Assembly (NCBI GenBank): GCA_033558025.1
Contig: JAUCEF010000014.1
Coordinates: 3,224,001-3,288,000, forward strand
Source of the DNA: Phytophthora sp. 'mugwort'
Taxonomy: Eukaryota > Oomycota > Peronosporomycetes > Peronosporales > Peronosporaceae
Direction: 5' to 3'
Length of the DNA stretch: 64,000 nt
The notes beneath the pieces are model-generated. The model saw nothing but the letters and a program-made list of their open reading frames with translations, made no database searches and had not been told where the DNA came from. Every line of letters starts with the position of its first letter. Position 1 is the first letter of the stretch. Positions 46,190-57,303 of this stretch are shown in pieces. Both the position numbers and the translations under genes were made by a program.

Positions 46190-47295
46190 GTGGATGCAGT
46201 CGAAGCAGACATTTGCGCTAACTCGATGACACAACGCATAAGATAAGAAGGCGGAAGGACGTCCAGTATTTACTTTGAAAACTAACTTTTATAGCGGCAG
46301 ACTGTAGGTACTAAAAACCGTTGTACTTCATCAAAATGATTATAGAAGGGTGGTTGAGGGGACACCATTAAAGATCACGAGGGAGCAGTGACGTTGTAGC
46401 AGAAAACCGCGATCTATGTGCCGGTGATGTGGCAGGACCGCGCGTTTTTCGGCCAATGCGAGGAAAAGATGGTGAATTATCGGCCTATCACTGGCCGATG
46501 AGATTGTGGGGTTGGATTTGAAGCGCAACCCAAGCACCAAGGTCGCTCGTACGTTGCAGCCCGCTGGCTTGCTCATTCATTCGCGCGCCACGAGGATTTG
46601 AAGCGACCAAGAGACTACTATAGATGCTCGCGAGCCGATCCCGCACCGCCGCAGCCGCTTGTCACGCCCCTGTTATTATATTGCGAAGTGTCGGAGGCTC
46701 GCAGACGATATTCATGGAGCCGTTCCAAATGAAGAAGATTCGATGTCGCTGCAATATGTTGATTAAACATAGTGTCCCGATCCGCCAAGATGCTTGTCGA
46801 CGTATGCGATGCTACGGTCATGAAGTATTGGATTTCTGGCTGCTGTGGCAACACGAGTGTGGTGTAGGTGACGCCATACGCGAATTAAGCAGCCGTCAAC
46901 AGCATAAGCTCGAGAGATAGCCATTATGTTGCTGCACGGCCGCAGCGGGTCGTTCTATCGAAGAGCTGCCTGTGCTGCTGAGTTTATCGGTGCAGTTGCG
47001 CTCTGAGCGGCGTTAGAGGTTCCTGCTAAATGTACTGGACTGTGGGAGCATTTGACTTACGTCTCTCTTGGGTGACACTGTATCCTCGGTAACTACTCTC
47101 GTAGTTTTGTAGCTGATGAGATGGACGAGATTTCCCTGTAAGAGTTGGTGCTGAAAAGCGGAATTCAGCAAGTGATTTATACTAGAGTAATATGTTGCGG
47201 TTGTGCTCAAGCAGCATACAGTAGCCTGTGCTGGCAGGTAGATGAATATGATATTTTTTATCATCACAGGAGGAGCTGCCGATTGTTGTCTTAAT
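46190..47295. other. Intergenic, no gene seen
   Basis: Short overlapping ORFs on both strands, none with recognisable motifs. Presumably upstream flank of enolase. Confidence 0.5.
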
Positions 47296-48079
47296 AGGGA
47301 ATGTCAGAATTGCGAAAAGTCGCTTCAAAATCGCATGCGATTTCGACCCGAAATGGCATGCGATTCTTACGCAAATGACATGTCATTTATTTTGAAGTTT
47401 CGTCCACGGGGTATCAGAACTTGATCGCCCGTCAGGTGGGGAAGTTCCCGGTGCTCTGTAGTGGCGTACAAGTAGTCGGCCACGTCTTTGAAGGCCGAAC
47501 TCTTGGTCTGCTTGGGCGATCCTCCAACCTTCGGCTTCTTGTCCGTACCGTAGATGGCCTTGAAGTTTGCTCCAACTTCGATCCAATCCACCAGAACTTT
47601 GTAGTCTTCCGCAGACAAGTGAACCTTCGAGCTTTCGGACAAGGCGCTGCGTTTTATGCTCATGTCTGTATGCATAAAGAGTGCTACCACGCGAACAACA
47701 GTAGCTTGAAAGATACAAAGGAAACGTACTGGTTGCGGACCGTTTGAGAGAGAGAGCGAGCCTAACGACGAAGCAACAGCTTCAGCTGTGAGTGTTTGTG
47801 TCTGTGTCACGTTGCGGGTAACGTGGTCACAGCCAGGTAGCGATGGTGGCAGCCTGGCAGCGACGGAGGCGTCAGGGAAGCTTCTTCGCCTTGAAGGTTG
47901 AAGGTTGCCAATTGGCGTATGGGATATTGGCGGCAAATAGCAGGACCTATTTCGCGATTCGCCCACCTCTGAATGTGGGTGATTTCGAAATGACATGGCA
48001 TTTGCTAGAAAATCAGATGCCATTTCGGGGCGAAACCGCATGCGATTTTGTCGGGACTTTTGTCAGCTCTAACACCCCT
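47296..48079 (-). mobile_element. 784-bp TIR element carrying a SANT-like ORF
   Basis: Long imperfect terminal inverted repeats (about 95 bp): AGGGAATGTCAGA..AAAATCGCATGCGATTTCG at left and, in reverse complement, AGGGGTGTTAGAG..AAAATCGCATGCGGTTTCG at right. AAT flanks both ends (47293-47295, 48080-48082), a candidate 3-bp duplication. The TIRs contain palindromes (AATCGCATGCGATT, AAATGACATGTCATTT). The interior encodes a small SANT-like protein. The size and lack of a transposase make it non-autonomous. Confidence 0.75.
47367..47675 (-). CDS. Myb/SANT-like DNA-binding ORF inside TIR element
   Basis: From the internal ATG near 47663 (MSIKRSALSESSKVHL) the open frame runs into the TIR; the full open stretch is 48041-47367 (224 aa). 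The core HLSAEDYKVLVDWIEVG, NFKAIYGTD, KVGGSPKQTKSSAFKDVADYL resembles the SANT/Myb-like module found in transposon-associated proteins of fungi and oomycetes. It could recognise the element's own TIR palindromes. No transposase domain is visible. Family call by pattern only. Confidence 0.5.
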   Translation of the reverse strand: MHTDMSIKRSALSESSKVHLSAEDYKVLVDWIEVGANFKAIYGTDKKPKVGGSPKQTKSSAFKDVADYLYATTEHRELPHLTGDQVLIPRGRNFKINDMSFA

Positions 48080-48120
48080 AATAACAATGAAACGTTACAA
48101 CATGTTATAAACCACCAGTA

Positions 48121-48222
48121 GAGAGGTTTCGAAATCTCCTTTTCACTACCACTACACTCACAGCCCGTGATTGGTGGTAGTGAAAGCCATTTCGATTTTT
48201 TAAAGATTTCGGAGGTTCACTT
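48121..48222. repeat. Hairpin repeat, 12-bp perfect stem
   Basis: TTTCACTACCAC (48141-48152) pairs with GTGGTAGTGAAA (48174-48185). Outer arms GTTTCGAAATCT and AGATTTCGGAG are also inverted with a shift. Looks like a ~100-bp MITE relic. Confidence 0.55.
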
Positions 48223-48288
48223 ACCCTCACATTTTGCCTACCGCAGAATACTCAATAAGCGACTACTGTTCACTACGGTACGGTGGAG

Positions 48289-49742
48289 ATGAGTGGCGTT
48301 GACGCAGCAGAAGCGATAGTACCAACCTTCAGGATCCGCGCGCTCGCCACGTCTGCCCCAAGCTCTGCACCACTGGCGCCGCTGCCTTGGGCGCAGCGCA
48401 TCCGAAGCACTAGCAGCGTCGCTCTCCAGGCGCAGCCTGCCGTTATGCTGTCACTGAGCGGGTACTGTTTTGCGTGCGTATTTCTCGGTGTAGTATATAT
48501 TCTCACTGAGCTGTTGCTCGCGGCAGACTGCGCTTGACGCAGAGCGAGGACTTGAGCTTCTCGCCGTGCTCGTCCAGTACGGGGAGGAGAACACGTGGCT
48601 GGAGCTGGTGGCGGCCGGTGCCGTGCACGCACCCGAGCGGTCTCTAATCCCGGCTATTCGGTTCAACCTGCTCGCGTGCACGGACGCGAACGCTGAGCAC
48701 GACTTTAGGTTTCCTGTGGGCGATATCCTCCGGCTTGTTGCGCTGCTGCGCCTGCCGGCGGTCATCATCACTGAGCGTGGTGACCGCTGCTCTGTGGAGG
48801 AGGCCATGTACATTTTAGTGTCCCGCCTGGGCTATCCTCGACGGCTTTACGACATGGAGAGCAAGTTCGGCCGCGCGAGCTTCACGTTGTCGTGTATGTT
48901 TCTGTACATGGGTGCGTACGAATGCTATTGCTCACTACATCATTGCTCTAATGAGGTTCCGACAATTGCATTGTGTTCTTGTAGTGGACATCATAATCAT
49001 AGACACCAGAAGAGAAGGGAAGTTTACTTCCACAAGACGCTCATTAGTGAGCGAATCGAATCGTACTGTTCTGCAATCTCAGCACGAGCTCCTGTTACTA
49101 GAGTGTTGCTTTTCCAGATGGAACTAAAATTCCTATCTGCCGGCCGAGTGCACGTGCGCGGCGGCGCGCTGAGAACTTACAAGCCCATGTCTATAGCGGC
49201 CACAAGAGAGTTCACTGCGCCATCTACCAAGGTATGTAGCCCTTCAATGTAGCCATGCTATCGTTTGCAAGTGCACCTCTTCTGACAAGTGCATTTCTGC
49301 TGACTACACAGGGCTTACGGCCCCGGATGGCTTATGCATTCACTTCTGGGGGTCATACGAACGGCGCCGCCACGATAGGACTGTGTTTGCGGCAAGCAAT
49401 TTGCTTCCATATTTCGAGGATAACGATCACATCTTTGCTGGGCAGGCCATCTTTGGGGACCCAGCGTACCCTTTGAGCAAGTACTGCGTCACTGGGTTCA
49501 AAACTGCAGTTCTAACAATTCACCAGTGCATTTTCGATCGAGAAATGAGTGCTGTGCGCACATCTGTCGAATGGAATTTCAAGATGATGAAGACTACTTG
49601 GGCTTTCATTTCGTATGCAAAGGGACTCAAGATTCGTCCAGTAGGCAAATACGTGCGTGTTGCCATGTTCCTCACGAACTGTCAGACGTGCTTTCGTGAA
49701 GGAGGCAGCGCGTTGCCCTTGCCGATCAGTAAGTGCTGGTAG
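48289..49742 (+). pseudogene. PIF/Harbinger-type DDE transposase, frameshifted
   Basis: The N-terminal part (from about 48520: LELLAVLVQYGEENTW, then DILRLVALLRLPAVIIT, RCSVEEAMYILVSRLGYPRRL) leads into a region with FHKTLISERIESYC. The catalytic core then starts DGTKIPICRPSARARR in the next frame (break near 49120). An intron GTATGT..CACAG at 49232-49311 restores a continuous frame into GLCIHFWGS, the second acidic site IFGDPAYPLS and the third in TSVEWNFKMMKTTWAF. An upstream exon (48289-48460) plus a short intron is likely. One frameshift is clear; the rest is open, so decay is recent. The DDE nuclease would cut and paste its element. Confidence 0.75.
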
Positions 49743-51605
49743 GACCAGATAATGTCCTGTAGCTGACGGATCTCTTCCTCTGTGTTCACCTCAGGATCCC
49801 CCACTTGCAGATCCTCGATCCGCACCTTATCCGTGATGAGTGCTACCTCTGGCAGCACAACCAGCTCGCTGTGCACTTCTTCGGTGTGCAGCGTGCCTCC
49901 GCCGTGGTAACAGACCTCGGGATCCTCGACTGGATCCTCCTTCGAGTCGTCGTGTATCTTGGTGCCACCGTCCAGATCAGTTCTTGCCGCTTTCATCGGG
50001 CGATCCTCCGTGAGATATTTGACTCGGGCTTCGGGCTTGTCCGCGGGGTCCTCGATTGGAAACAGTGTCGCTTGATCCAACGTCTCCGACGGGAGGTCCA
50101 CTTCCAGTAGGTCACCTGACTCCTGCAGGTCGATCAACGGCGATTGTTCAGCCCCGAAGCTTCTGTCGGCTTCGTGAGCGGCATCGTTCGCTTCGTCTTC
50201 CCCTGGCGCAATTTCCCCACCAGGCCCGAGCGTGCAACTCCCTTTGGGGCCTTCGCTAATCGAGGCGCCCTTCGCGCGGCCCTCGCGGCACGCATTGCGG
50301 CCGTCGGGCGTTCCTGGCGATATGAAACCGTGGCCCCGTCCTTGTACAGGGCCTGTTGACTGGTCGCCTGTCGCCCCATCTTCCCCACCGCAAAATCAGT
50401 GGCACGCATCGCGACAGTGACGTCCGTCGGCGGGTCGATCACGGGATCCCAGTCTCGGGCGGGGTCGTGCGAGGTCTCATTTTGGCCGCCGTCCTCGGGC
50501 GCGTTTGCCACACCTCTTGCACCACCGAGGCTTCTCCTGGGCTTCCGTCAGATATCGCGGCCTTCGCGCCGATTGTCCATTCTGCATGCACGTCACCGGT
50601 ACTGGGTGCACGAGACAGGGCGTGATTACGCTCTTGTCTCAAAATAGGTGTCTCACTGTGCTGTCCCCGACTTGCATTCAGAGGGCGGGTCACCGCCACC
50701 CAGTGCTCCTCTTGGCGCTCATCCTCACTTCCAGTGGGTTCAGGTACCTTCGGTCGCGGCAGGATCCTGGTCGGCGGGTCGTACTCCACCCGATCAACTG
50801 CGGGTTCCAGATCCGGCGCTGGCGGCGCCGCTGCTACGGCGGATGTTCATCCGTAATGGATTCCCACGCCAGTGTTTGCTACTCGGCGTAGCGCCTGGAT
50901 CCTACAGAGACAAAGCCCAGCTGGCGAGGAACGTGATCCCCGATCAGCCACAATCCGATCTGCACGTCCCTGTTCAAGATCAGCTTCGTGTCGCCCAGGT
51001 TCGTGAGATGTAAGTAGCGGATCCTGCCTGGGCCTTTAACTAGGGGGGGGCACCCAGCGCTCACCGCGAACTAATCGCAGCTTTTCATTGTCAGACACAC
51101 AGATCCGCAGCGGGAGCTCCATGGATTCTGCGCCCGCCACCGTTAGATGCTCACCCACAAACACCGGGCGGGCTTTGTGGTTGAAGATCTGGCGGCGCAC
51201 CTGCAACATGACTCGCACCTCGTCCGGCGGCAGAGCGTCTCCCACCCAGATCTCGGTGGTTGAAGTACACCAAGGATCCCGCCAAGGTAAGCTTGATCCA
51301 TGTGCGTCTATCCGCGAAATACAGCTTTTCACCAATTCCGAGGCATTCTTGACTCTGATTTGTGTCGATATGGCATCCTACCTTACGAGCAAAGGTGGCG
51401 TCGACGATCGACACCTCGGATCCTGAGTCAAGAAGCGCCACAGCCTTGACGTTGTTGTTGATCTTGCTGTTCGCATTTGCCTGCTTGAATTGCTTGCCAG
51501 GACATGGTACTTCCAGTATCCGCGCGACTCAGCGGGCCGCAGATCCAAATTCATCGTGACCTCGTATCGCTCGTAGTCGTCATCAAGTCGAAGACTTGCA
51601 ACCAT
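49695..51605 (-). pseudogene. Gypsy protease and start-of-pol remnant
   Basis: Read right to left: retropepsin MALLDSGSEVSIVDATFARK (51441 on), a following domain with PDEVRVMLQVRRQIFNHKAR and MELPLRICVSDNEKLRLVRG (51335-51036), LGDTKLILNRDVQIGLWL (51064-50879), an acidic Pro/Glu-rich linker, and the pre-RT segment EIRQLQDIIWSYQHLLIGKGNAL (around 49760-49700). RT itself is missing: the sequence breaks off at about 49.7 kb, exactly where the PIF/Harbinger ORF ends. Frame breaks occur throughout. Confidence 0.75.
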
Positions 51606-51758
51606 AGCCGTACGTTTCTTATAAAGTTCATATGTATTATCAAATAGATCAGCTCGCGATCCCTAACCTGATCCTTCGTCTTCTTCTCCACGCATGCATA
51701 GATGAATGAGCTAGAACGCTCGTCTCGTACCGGAATCAAAACCGGCGAGCGTCCTAAT

Positions 51759-54150
51759 TTAACATCTTCTCAGCAGACTCAGGTAGTAGTCCCGGATGCT
51801 TGCTGGGGTCGAACCACTGACCGATGAAGTTGTAGAACTCTTCCATCTGGCACTTGCCGTGATCGTGGAGTTCTTCACGGCCACGACACACGAAGAAACA
51901 CCGATCTGATGGAGTCCTCTGTTGCCGCACTTCTGACAGATATGACGCTTCCAACACCCAAGATCCGAGTGCTTATGCGACCCGCAGTGCGAGCATCGCA
52001 TCTGGCCATCTCTGCCGAAACGCGGGCGGCGATCCTGCTGTCGAGGATCCTCTTGCGCATCGTTTGAGCGCATAGGATCCGGTGCTCTTGGCGGATCCGC
52101 TGCTGCAACTGCCTGATCCTCATAACTCGCCGCCGTCACGTACGCTCGGCGCAGTTCGCCTTCGGATCCGGACTCCTCAGAGACCGATCCGAACTCGCAT
52201 CCGGAATCAGGGAACTTGATAGCGCGTACAGCACGGGCTGGAGCCGTTGGTGGCGCAGGACTCGGTTTGGATCGGTACTTGCCGGATCCGGTCGACTTCT
52301 TCTGGCGCGACTTCGCGCGCGAGCGCGCGCGCAGCACGTCCTTCGACAGATCCGCGTCAGCCAAGCGCAGCAGAGTGAGCTGATCCGCAAGATCCTGGTC
52401 TCCCACTGTCTCGATGAAGTGCTCCAAGTGCTCGCGGCGGACCTTCGCGCCGCCATCCTTGATCTTCAGCCTCGCGTGCGTGCCTGCAATGTTGAGGCGG
52501 TGCAGATACACCAGCGGCGTCTCCTCTGCGCGCTTGCGCGCGTGGTAGTATTGCCACGCTACCGAGACTCCCAATCCGCAGTGATGCGTCTGGAAGCTCC
52601 TGGGCAAGTCACTCCACTTCGACCGCGTGCGGCTCAGCTGCCTGTACCAGTCCCTCGCGGGTCCGGTAAGCAGATCCGCGAACGTAAGGCTTCCCCTTCG
52701 TCTTTAGCTTGATCCCTCGTGAATGCCGCACTTGACTTTGCTGATCCACCCTCGTGCCCGCTCTTCGTCATGATCCTTGCCTGTGAATTGCTTCAGATCC
52801 GAGATGGCCGATATCCTGACGCGTTGAACCGTCGGCGATCCAATCGGAACGACTGCTGCCGCTGTCGTAGCCGTGCGTCTCGTGGATCCCATGTCGAGAT
52901 GACCCGGGTCATGCTCCCAGTGCTCGGGGTGGTGATCTTGCGATCCCACCGATTCCATGTTGACATCCTGCGATCCCGGCCCGCGTGGGTGCGGAGTCAG
53001 TCGCGAAGCCCTGGCCTCTTCACGCTCAGGCAACGTGCCATAGCCGCTTGGAAGTACGTCTCTAGCCCACTCGTCGGTTCCTGGACCGGACCCGCTGACC
53101 GGATCCGGGCTTCGACGGTCTCACCGGACGTGGAGCCGGGATCTTATCTGCCAAAGTGCTCGCAGAAGGTGAGTGCAGTATCGCGGCACCGGCTGGCCCA
53201 AGCGATATCGGTCGCAGCTCCGATGAGCGGCTGAATCCGATTTCTGACGTAGCCGATGCGTACTGCGATGATCCGGTGTGGTACTCCGGCGACCTGGTGT
53301 ACGCGGCCTTGGATTGTCGAGCTGTGCTCGAGCTTGGTCTAGGGCGCTGCGGCCGCCGATCGCTCGTCCACGAGGGGCTTCAGCAAGTTGAAAAGCGACG
53401 CGGCCGAGATCCGGATCGTGTCGGCGTCCAACTGGAACAGGTCGTCAGCGTCGAACGCTCCTGTCATAAGACCGGCTTCTTCCAGCATCCTCAGCAGATT
53501 CATTGCGTCGTCCAGCTTGTTTGTGGTTGACGACGGGGGCGACACAGGTCCGGTGAGGGATCCGAGCTGCTACAGCTGCAGGATCCGCATCACTGGGTCC
53601 TTGCGCAGGAAGTCGTTTAGCTCCGTGCGCACGTACGCCGAATCCAGCTTAGATCGTGACCAGGTAGCCTTTACTACAGCACGATCTTCGTTATCCGTGC
53701 CTGGTGCTTGTGTTTCTTCCGTGCGGCCAACGCGTCTTCTTATTAGACGTGGCACTTGAGGCCGCTGGGTGGTGGTGGTGGATGAAGGGTCATTCGCTCT
53801 CGCGAACGATCCTTCGTTCGGCACGTTCTGACTCGCTCAAGACCTGCGGGTGTCCCCGAAGGGACCTGGAGTGGAAAGCGAGGTTTCTCTTCCTGATCCG
53901 TTGCCAGAACATCCTCTTTTCCGTCGGCAGAGTTCCTCCCAGGGCTCTGTCGATCCATGGATCTCTCTTTCAACGCCGCCGTCGGCGAACCAGTCCTCGT
54001 CGGTGCTTCACCTCCCGATTCATTGCTCACTTGCGCATCATCTTGGGACTCACGGTGAAATCCCGCGTCGCCAAGAGATCCGGGCACGCGCACCATTGTG
54101 GTGGAGTGGATCCACTGAATTTTAGTAGGATCCCAACTCACACGCACTGC
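51759..54150 (-). pseudogene. Gypsy gag remnant with zinc knuckles
   Basis: The minus-strand 282-aa piece at 52607-51759 carries YLHRLNIAGTHARLKIKDGG, HFIETVGDQDLADQLTLLRLADAD, an Arg/Ser linker, and Cys-rich knuckles RCSHCGSHKHSDLGCW and CQKCGNRGLHQ. The preceding part (53033-52704) has SDLKQFTGKDHDEERARGWI, and N-terminal segments lie at 53545-53339 (MNLLRMLEEAGLMTGAFDAD) and 54147-53570. Several frameshifts. Belongs to the same element as the protease remnant downstream. Confidence 0.75.
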
Positions 54151-54199
54151 GCCAGATACCGACTAACGGAGGGGGTACTCCGACGGCCGTGCAGTTGCT

Positions 54200-55726
54200 A
54201 AGTGGTTCACCTTGTGTACTCGTCGGCGATCTGGTACTGCTCTCTCGTTGACACGAGATGAGCAATTGGTAGGCCTTGGACGTCCTTGTGGGGACTTGGG
54301 AGGGGGTGGATCTGCGCGGGTATTCCTGCCCACGAGATCCGATGTTGCTTTGGTCTTGAGCTCTGCGTAGACATTGTGGATCCGTAATAGAAATACGAGA
54401 TCCGGAGTTGTTCCTTCTTGAGGTGTCCTTGCTCCTTATCGGAGTTGTCCTTGTTCCTTTACGATGCTTACGCCTTCAATAGCGGGATCTTGAGGGGAGG
54501 GGGGGGGGTGAGAAATCAAAGGGCGAGCGTGACCTGGCCAAGCTATCCAGGGGCTGCCACGTGTGCAGGAAGATCGCCAAAGCTTAGACTTGGTCTATGT
54601 ATGGGGCCAATAGAAATTCCCTATACTATAGTCAAGTCTGTCTTCCAGTGCAAATTCGGTTCTGATTTATACCTTAGCCTATCTACCTTCGGATCTCATC
54701 CCAAAGCCTGTCCTACGGACTACTTATAACCCAGGATCCCATCTCTGACCTATTCCTGGCCACCCGTCTCCGCTCTACCTCCCTTTAGATACGGATCTTC
54801 AACCCGGTGTGCACTAAACTGATCGGATCTAGTACTTAGACCTTATCCACGGGACGGATCCAGGATCCGTACCATATACAGACCTGACGTGTCGCATGGT
54901 CCGGATCCATCACCTTGACGCTGTTATGGCTGCCGCTGCTGACGTTGATCTTCTGGCTGCCGGTCAACTTCCATCTTATCCGGATCTGCAATACCACAAC
55001 TTCGCAGGGGTCGCGAGGCTCATAGCCCATAGTCACGACGTGATGGGGTAAGCAATGGCCGAGCCATAGGGCGCCTCGACGTGGGAGCTGCGGATCAGCT
55101 GCGAGCTGTTGCTCTTGGACTTCGTCCAAAGGATTGGTGACGACACCAGATTCCCTGGGATCATCGGTTGTTCCCCCCGAAGGCAGCGGAGGCGCATTGC
55201 GCATGGCTCGTGGAGCCAAAAGCTCGAAAGAATCCGGAGCGCGCAGCTGGCGGCGCGGGCTCGGTGAGCGGACAGGGCTACTCGGTCATGTACTCAGTGT
55301 AGTCGACCTCCTCGTCACCTTTCTCAAGGTCGTCAAGAGGGCGTCTCGCGCAAAGCGCACGGGGGCACTACTTCCAGCGGCTTCGCCGCCTCCACTCATG
55401 GTCTTCTGACCGTATCGGCGCTTGGGCGCTGAGTGATACTCACGCACCGAGTGCCTCGAGGATACGGATGGCGCGAGGTCAGAGACCTCTCCCGTACGGG
55501 ATGACGAGGATAGCGAAGGTGTTGGAGACACAGAGGGCCTTTTCCACGGCGAGAGCTGCTGTCGCGAGGCGAACGAGGGAGGTCAAATACCAATTGGATG
55601 TTGACATCTGAGTGCGAACACTCGATGCGGAACGGACAGTGAAACGCTCATGAAGCGGAAGGTTTCTGGACTTTTGATATTGATATAATCAGACCCCCGT
55701 GGATACAGTGTGTCCACGGTTTAGTG
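54200..55726. other. Leader/N-terminal part of the same Gypsy or adjacent repeat
   Basis: Minus-strand pieces 55219-54836 (127 aa) and 55531-55286 are open but not recognised; they may be gag leader or a separate ORF. A duplicated phrase GTCCTTGCTCCTTATCGGAGTTGTCCTTGTTCC lies at 54423-54459. No host gene is supported. Confidence 0.35.
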
Positions 55727-55900
55727 GGGGGGGGGGGGGGTGTAACGGGGTTACACGAAGGTGGCACGAAGTGAAACCATGCTACGTGTCAACTTGCAGC
55801 AGGTGGTACTTGGTACCACTTGGATTAACAGGACCTTAGTACGTGGCCAAAGGGCCACTCGATATGCATTTGACTAGGTTTAACTATGGTAGATAGTTAG
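55727..55900 (+). repeat. Candidate Gypsy PPT and LTR start
   Basis: A run of 14 G (55727-55740) is followed by TGTAACGGGGTTACACG, the same TGTAACGGGGT start seen in reverse at 18648. A short stem CGTGGA..TCCACG lies just upstream (55697-55718). In plus orientation this would be a polypurine tract and 3' LTR, opposite to the neighbouring gag, so either two elements meet here or the LTR end is misread. Confidence 0.4.
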
Positions 55901-56044
55901 AATCATACATTAACACACAGGCGGCTTTGCCGCAGATAAGCAAACAAATAACAGTTTAGTTTTAGCATCAAAGAGACTATTGCCCTAGGTTTACGAATAC
56001 TGACTCTTTGAGTCTCTATCGTATAACTAGAGGAATTTAAGAGC

Positions 56045-57302
56045 GTGGTCGCGTCATCTCCAGCACACCGCTCTACCTGGAGAAGTAAAATCGTTTCTGA
56101 TTGGAAGGATGACGGACCTCTACGGCATGACAACCGGAGATTTCAAGAGACAACTTCTCGAGGTAAATTAGCTACAGACGACCCCGAGAAGGCGTCTCCA
56201 GGTGGCATTACCAAGTCAGCAAAAGAAAATGGAAGATACTGTAGTGCTAGCCTCCGCTCTCGCTGGGCAGACTATGCTTCTCGCTGCAAGCAACAAGCGT
56301 GGGTTGGGTAAGAAGGAGAAGGCCACAGTGACGTAGCTTGCGTTGGTCAAGATGCTGCGGGGATCCGTCGTACGCGGAGAGCTGGTTTACAAAGAATCTA
56401 AGATGTTCAAGAAATTCTTTTCTGGAGATCGCTCGCTTTCTGCGAGAAATATGTGCTGTTTTTGCGAATTCGGCTGTGAAACAACACTCGTACCTGAAGA
56501 AGGTTGCCGCTGCGTTGTACGTTTTGGCATCGATGAGTGGCTATCGCGAAACGGGAGGCGCCATGGGAATGAGCAAGAGTTACGTCATCGATATTGTGGA
56601 CAAGGTCGTTCATGTGCTGCATGGCGCTGCCGATGATGTAATTTGATTTCCCAACAACAAGAGTGGGTGGGATTCTGTTCAAGAACATTTTGCTGTTTGC
56701 TGTGGCTATCCTAGGTTGTCGGTGCGGTGGATGGATCGCTCGTAGCGATCCAGCGTCCGAAGGACTTCGACGGTTACTACTGTCGAAAGGCTATCCAGCA
56801 CTCAACATGCAGGCCGTTCTGGCCGCCAACTGCAGATTCATGAGCGTGGAGATACGCCCGGGTTCATGGTTAGACAATAAGACTTGGAAATATAGCTACA
56901 TTGGCCAGCACGCTCACAATGTCGTCCCTGCCGGAACGCACTTCATTGGAGATGCTGGGTATGCACTGTTACCATCACTCATCGTACCCTATACTGAGCG
57001 TGAAGAAAGTGGCTCTTTAACGCAGGAACAGCGACACTTCAACACATTTGGCCTTTGGCAGGGGCGCTTCCGCAAACTAGTAAAAGTTTTAGATGAGGAG
57101 AATGTCGATACGTCTGTCCGCGTGGTCACCGCTACCGTGGTTCCACAACTTGATGATTGACTTGCGCGTCGGAACGCATATCAAGAGATACAAAGAATCG
57201 TCGATTGAGAGGCCGGACGATACAGTTCAAATTGGGTCTGCGCTCGCGCGACAGATGGGAAAGCAAAAACGAGATGACATAGCAAATATAATTTGCCATT
57301 AG
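56045..57302 (+). pseudogene. PIF/Harbinger (HARBI1-like) transposase, broken
   Basis: Successive pieces in changing frames: MLRGSVVRGELVYKESKMFKKFF (56343 on), SGYRETGGAMGMSKSYVIDIVDKV (56535-56610), the first catalytic Asp in AVDGSLVAIQRPKDFDGYY (around 56725-56790), GYPALNMQAVLAANCRFMSVE, PGSWLDNKTWKYSYIGQH, and the second Asp in FIGDAGYALLPSLIVPYTE. After RHFN the sequence jumps to TFGLWQGRFRKL; the segment that should hold the catalytic Glu is absent. The terminal piece is DDTVQIGSALARQMGKQKRDDI. Frameshifts plus the deletion make it inactive. Confidence 0.82.
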
Positions 57303-57303
57303 C

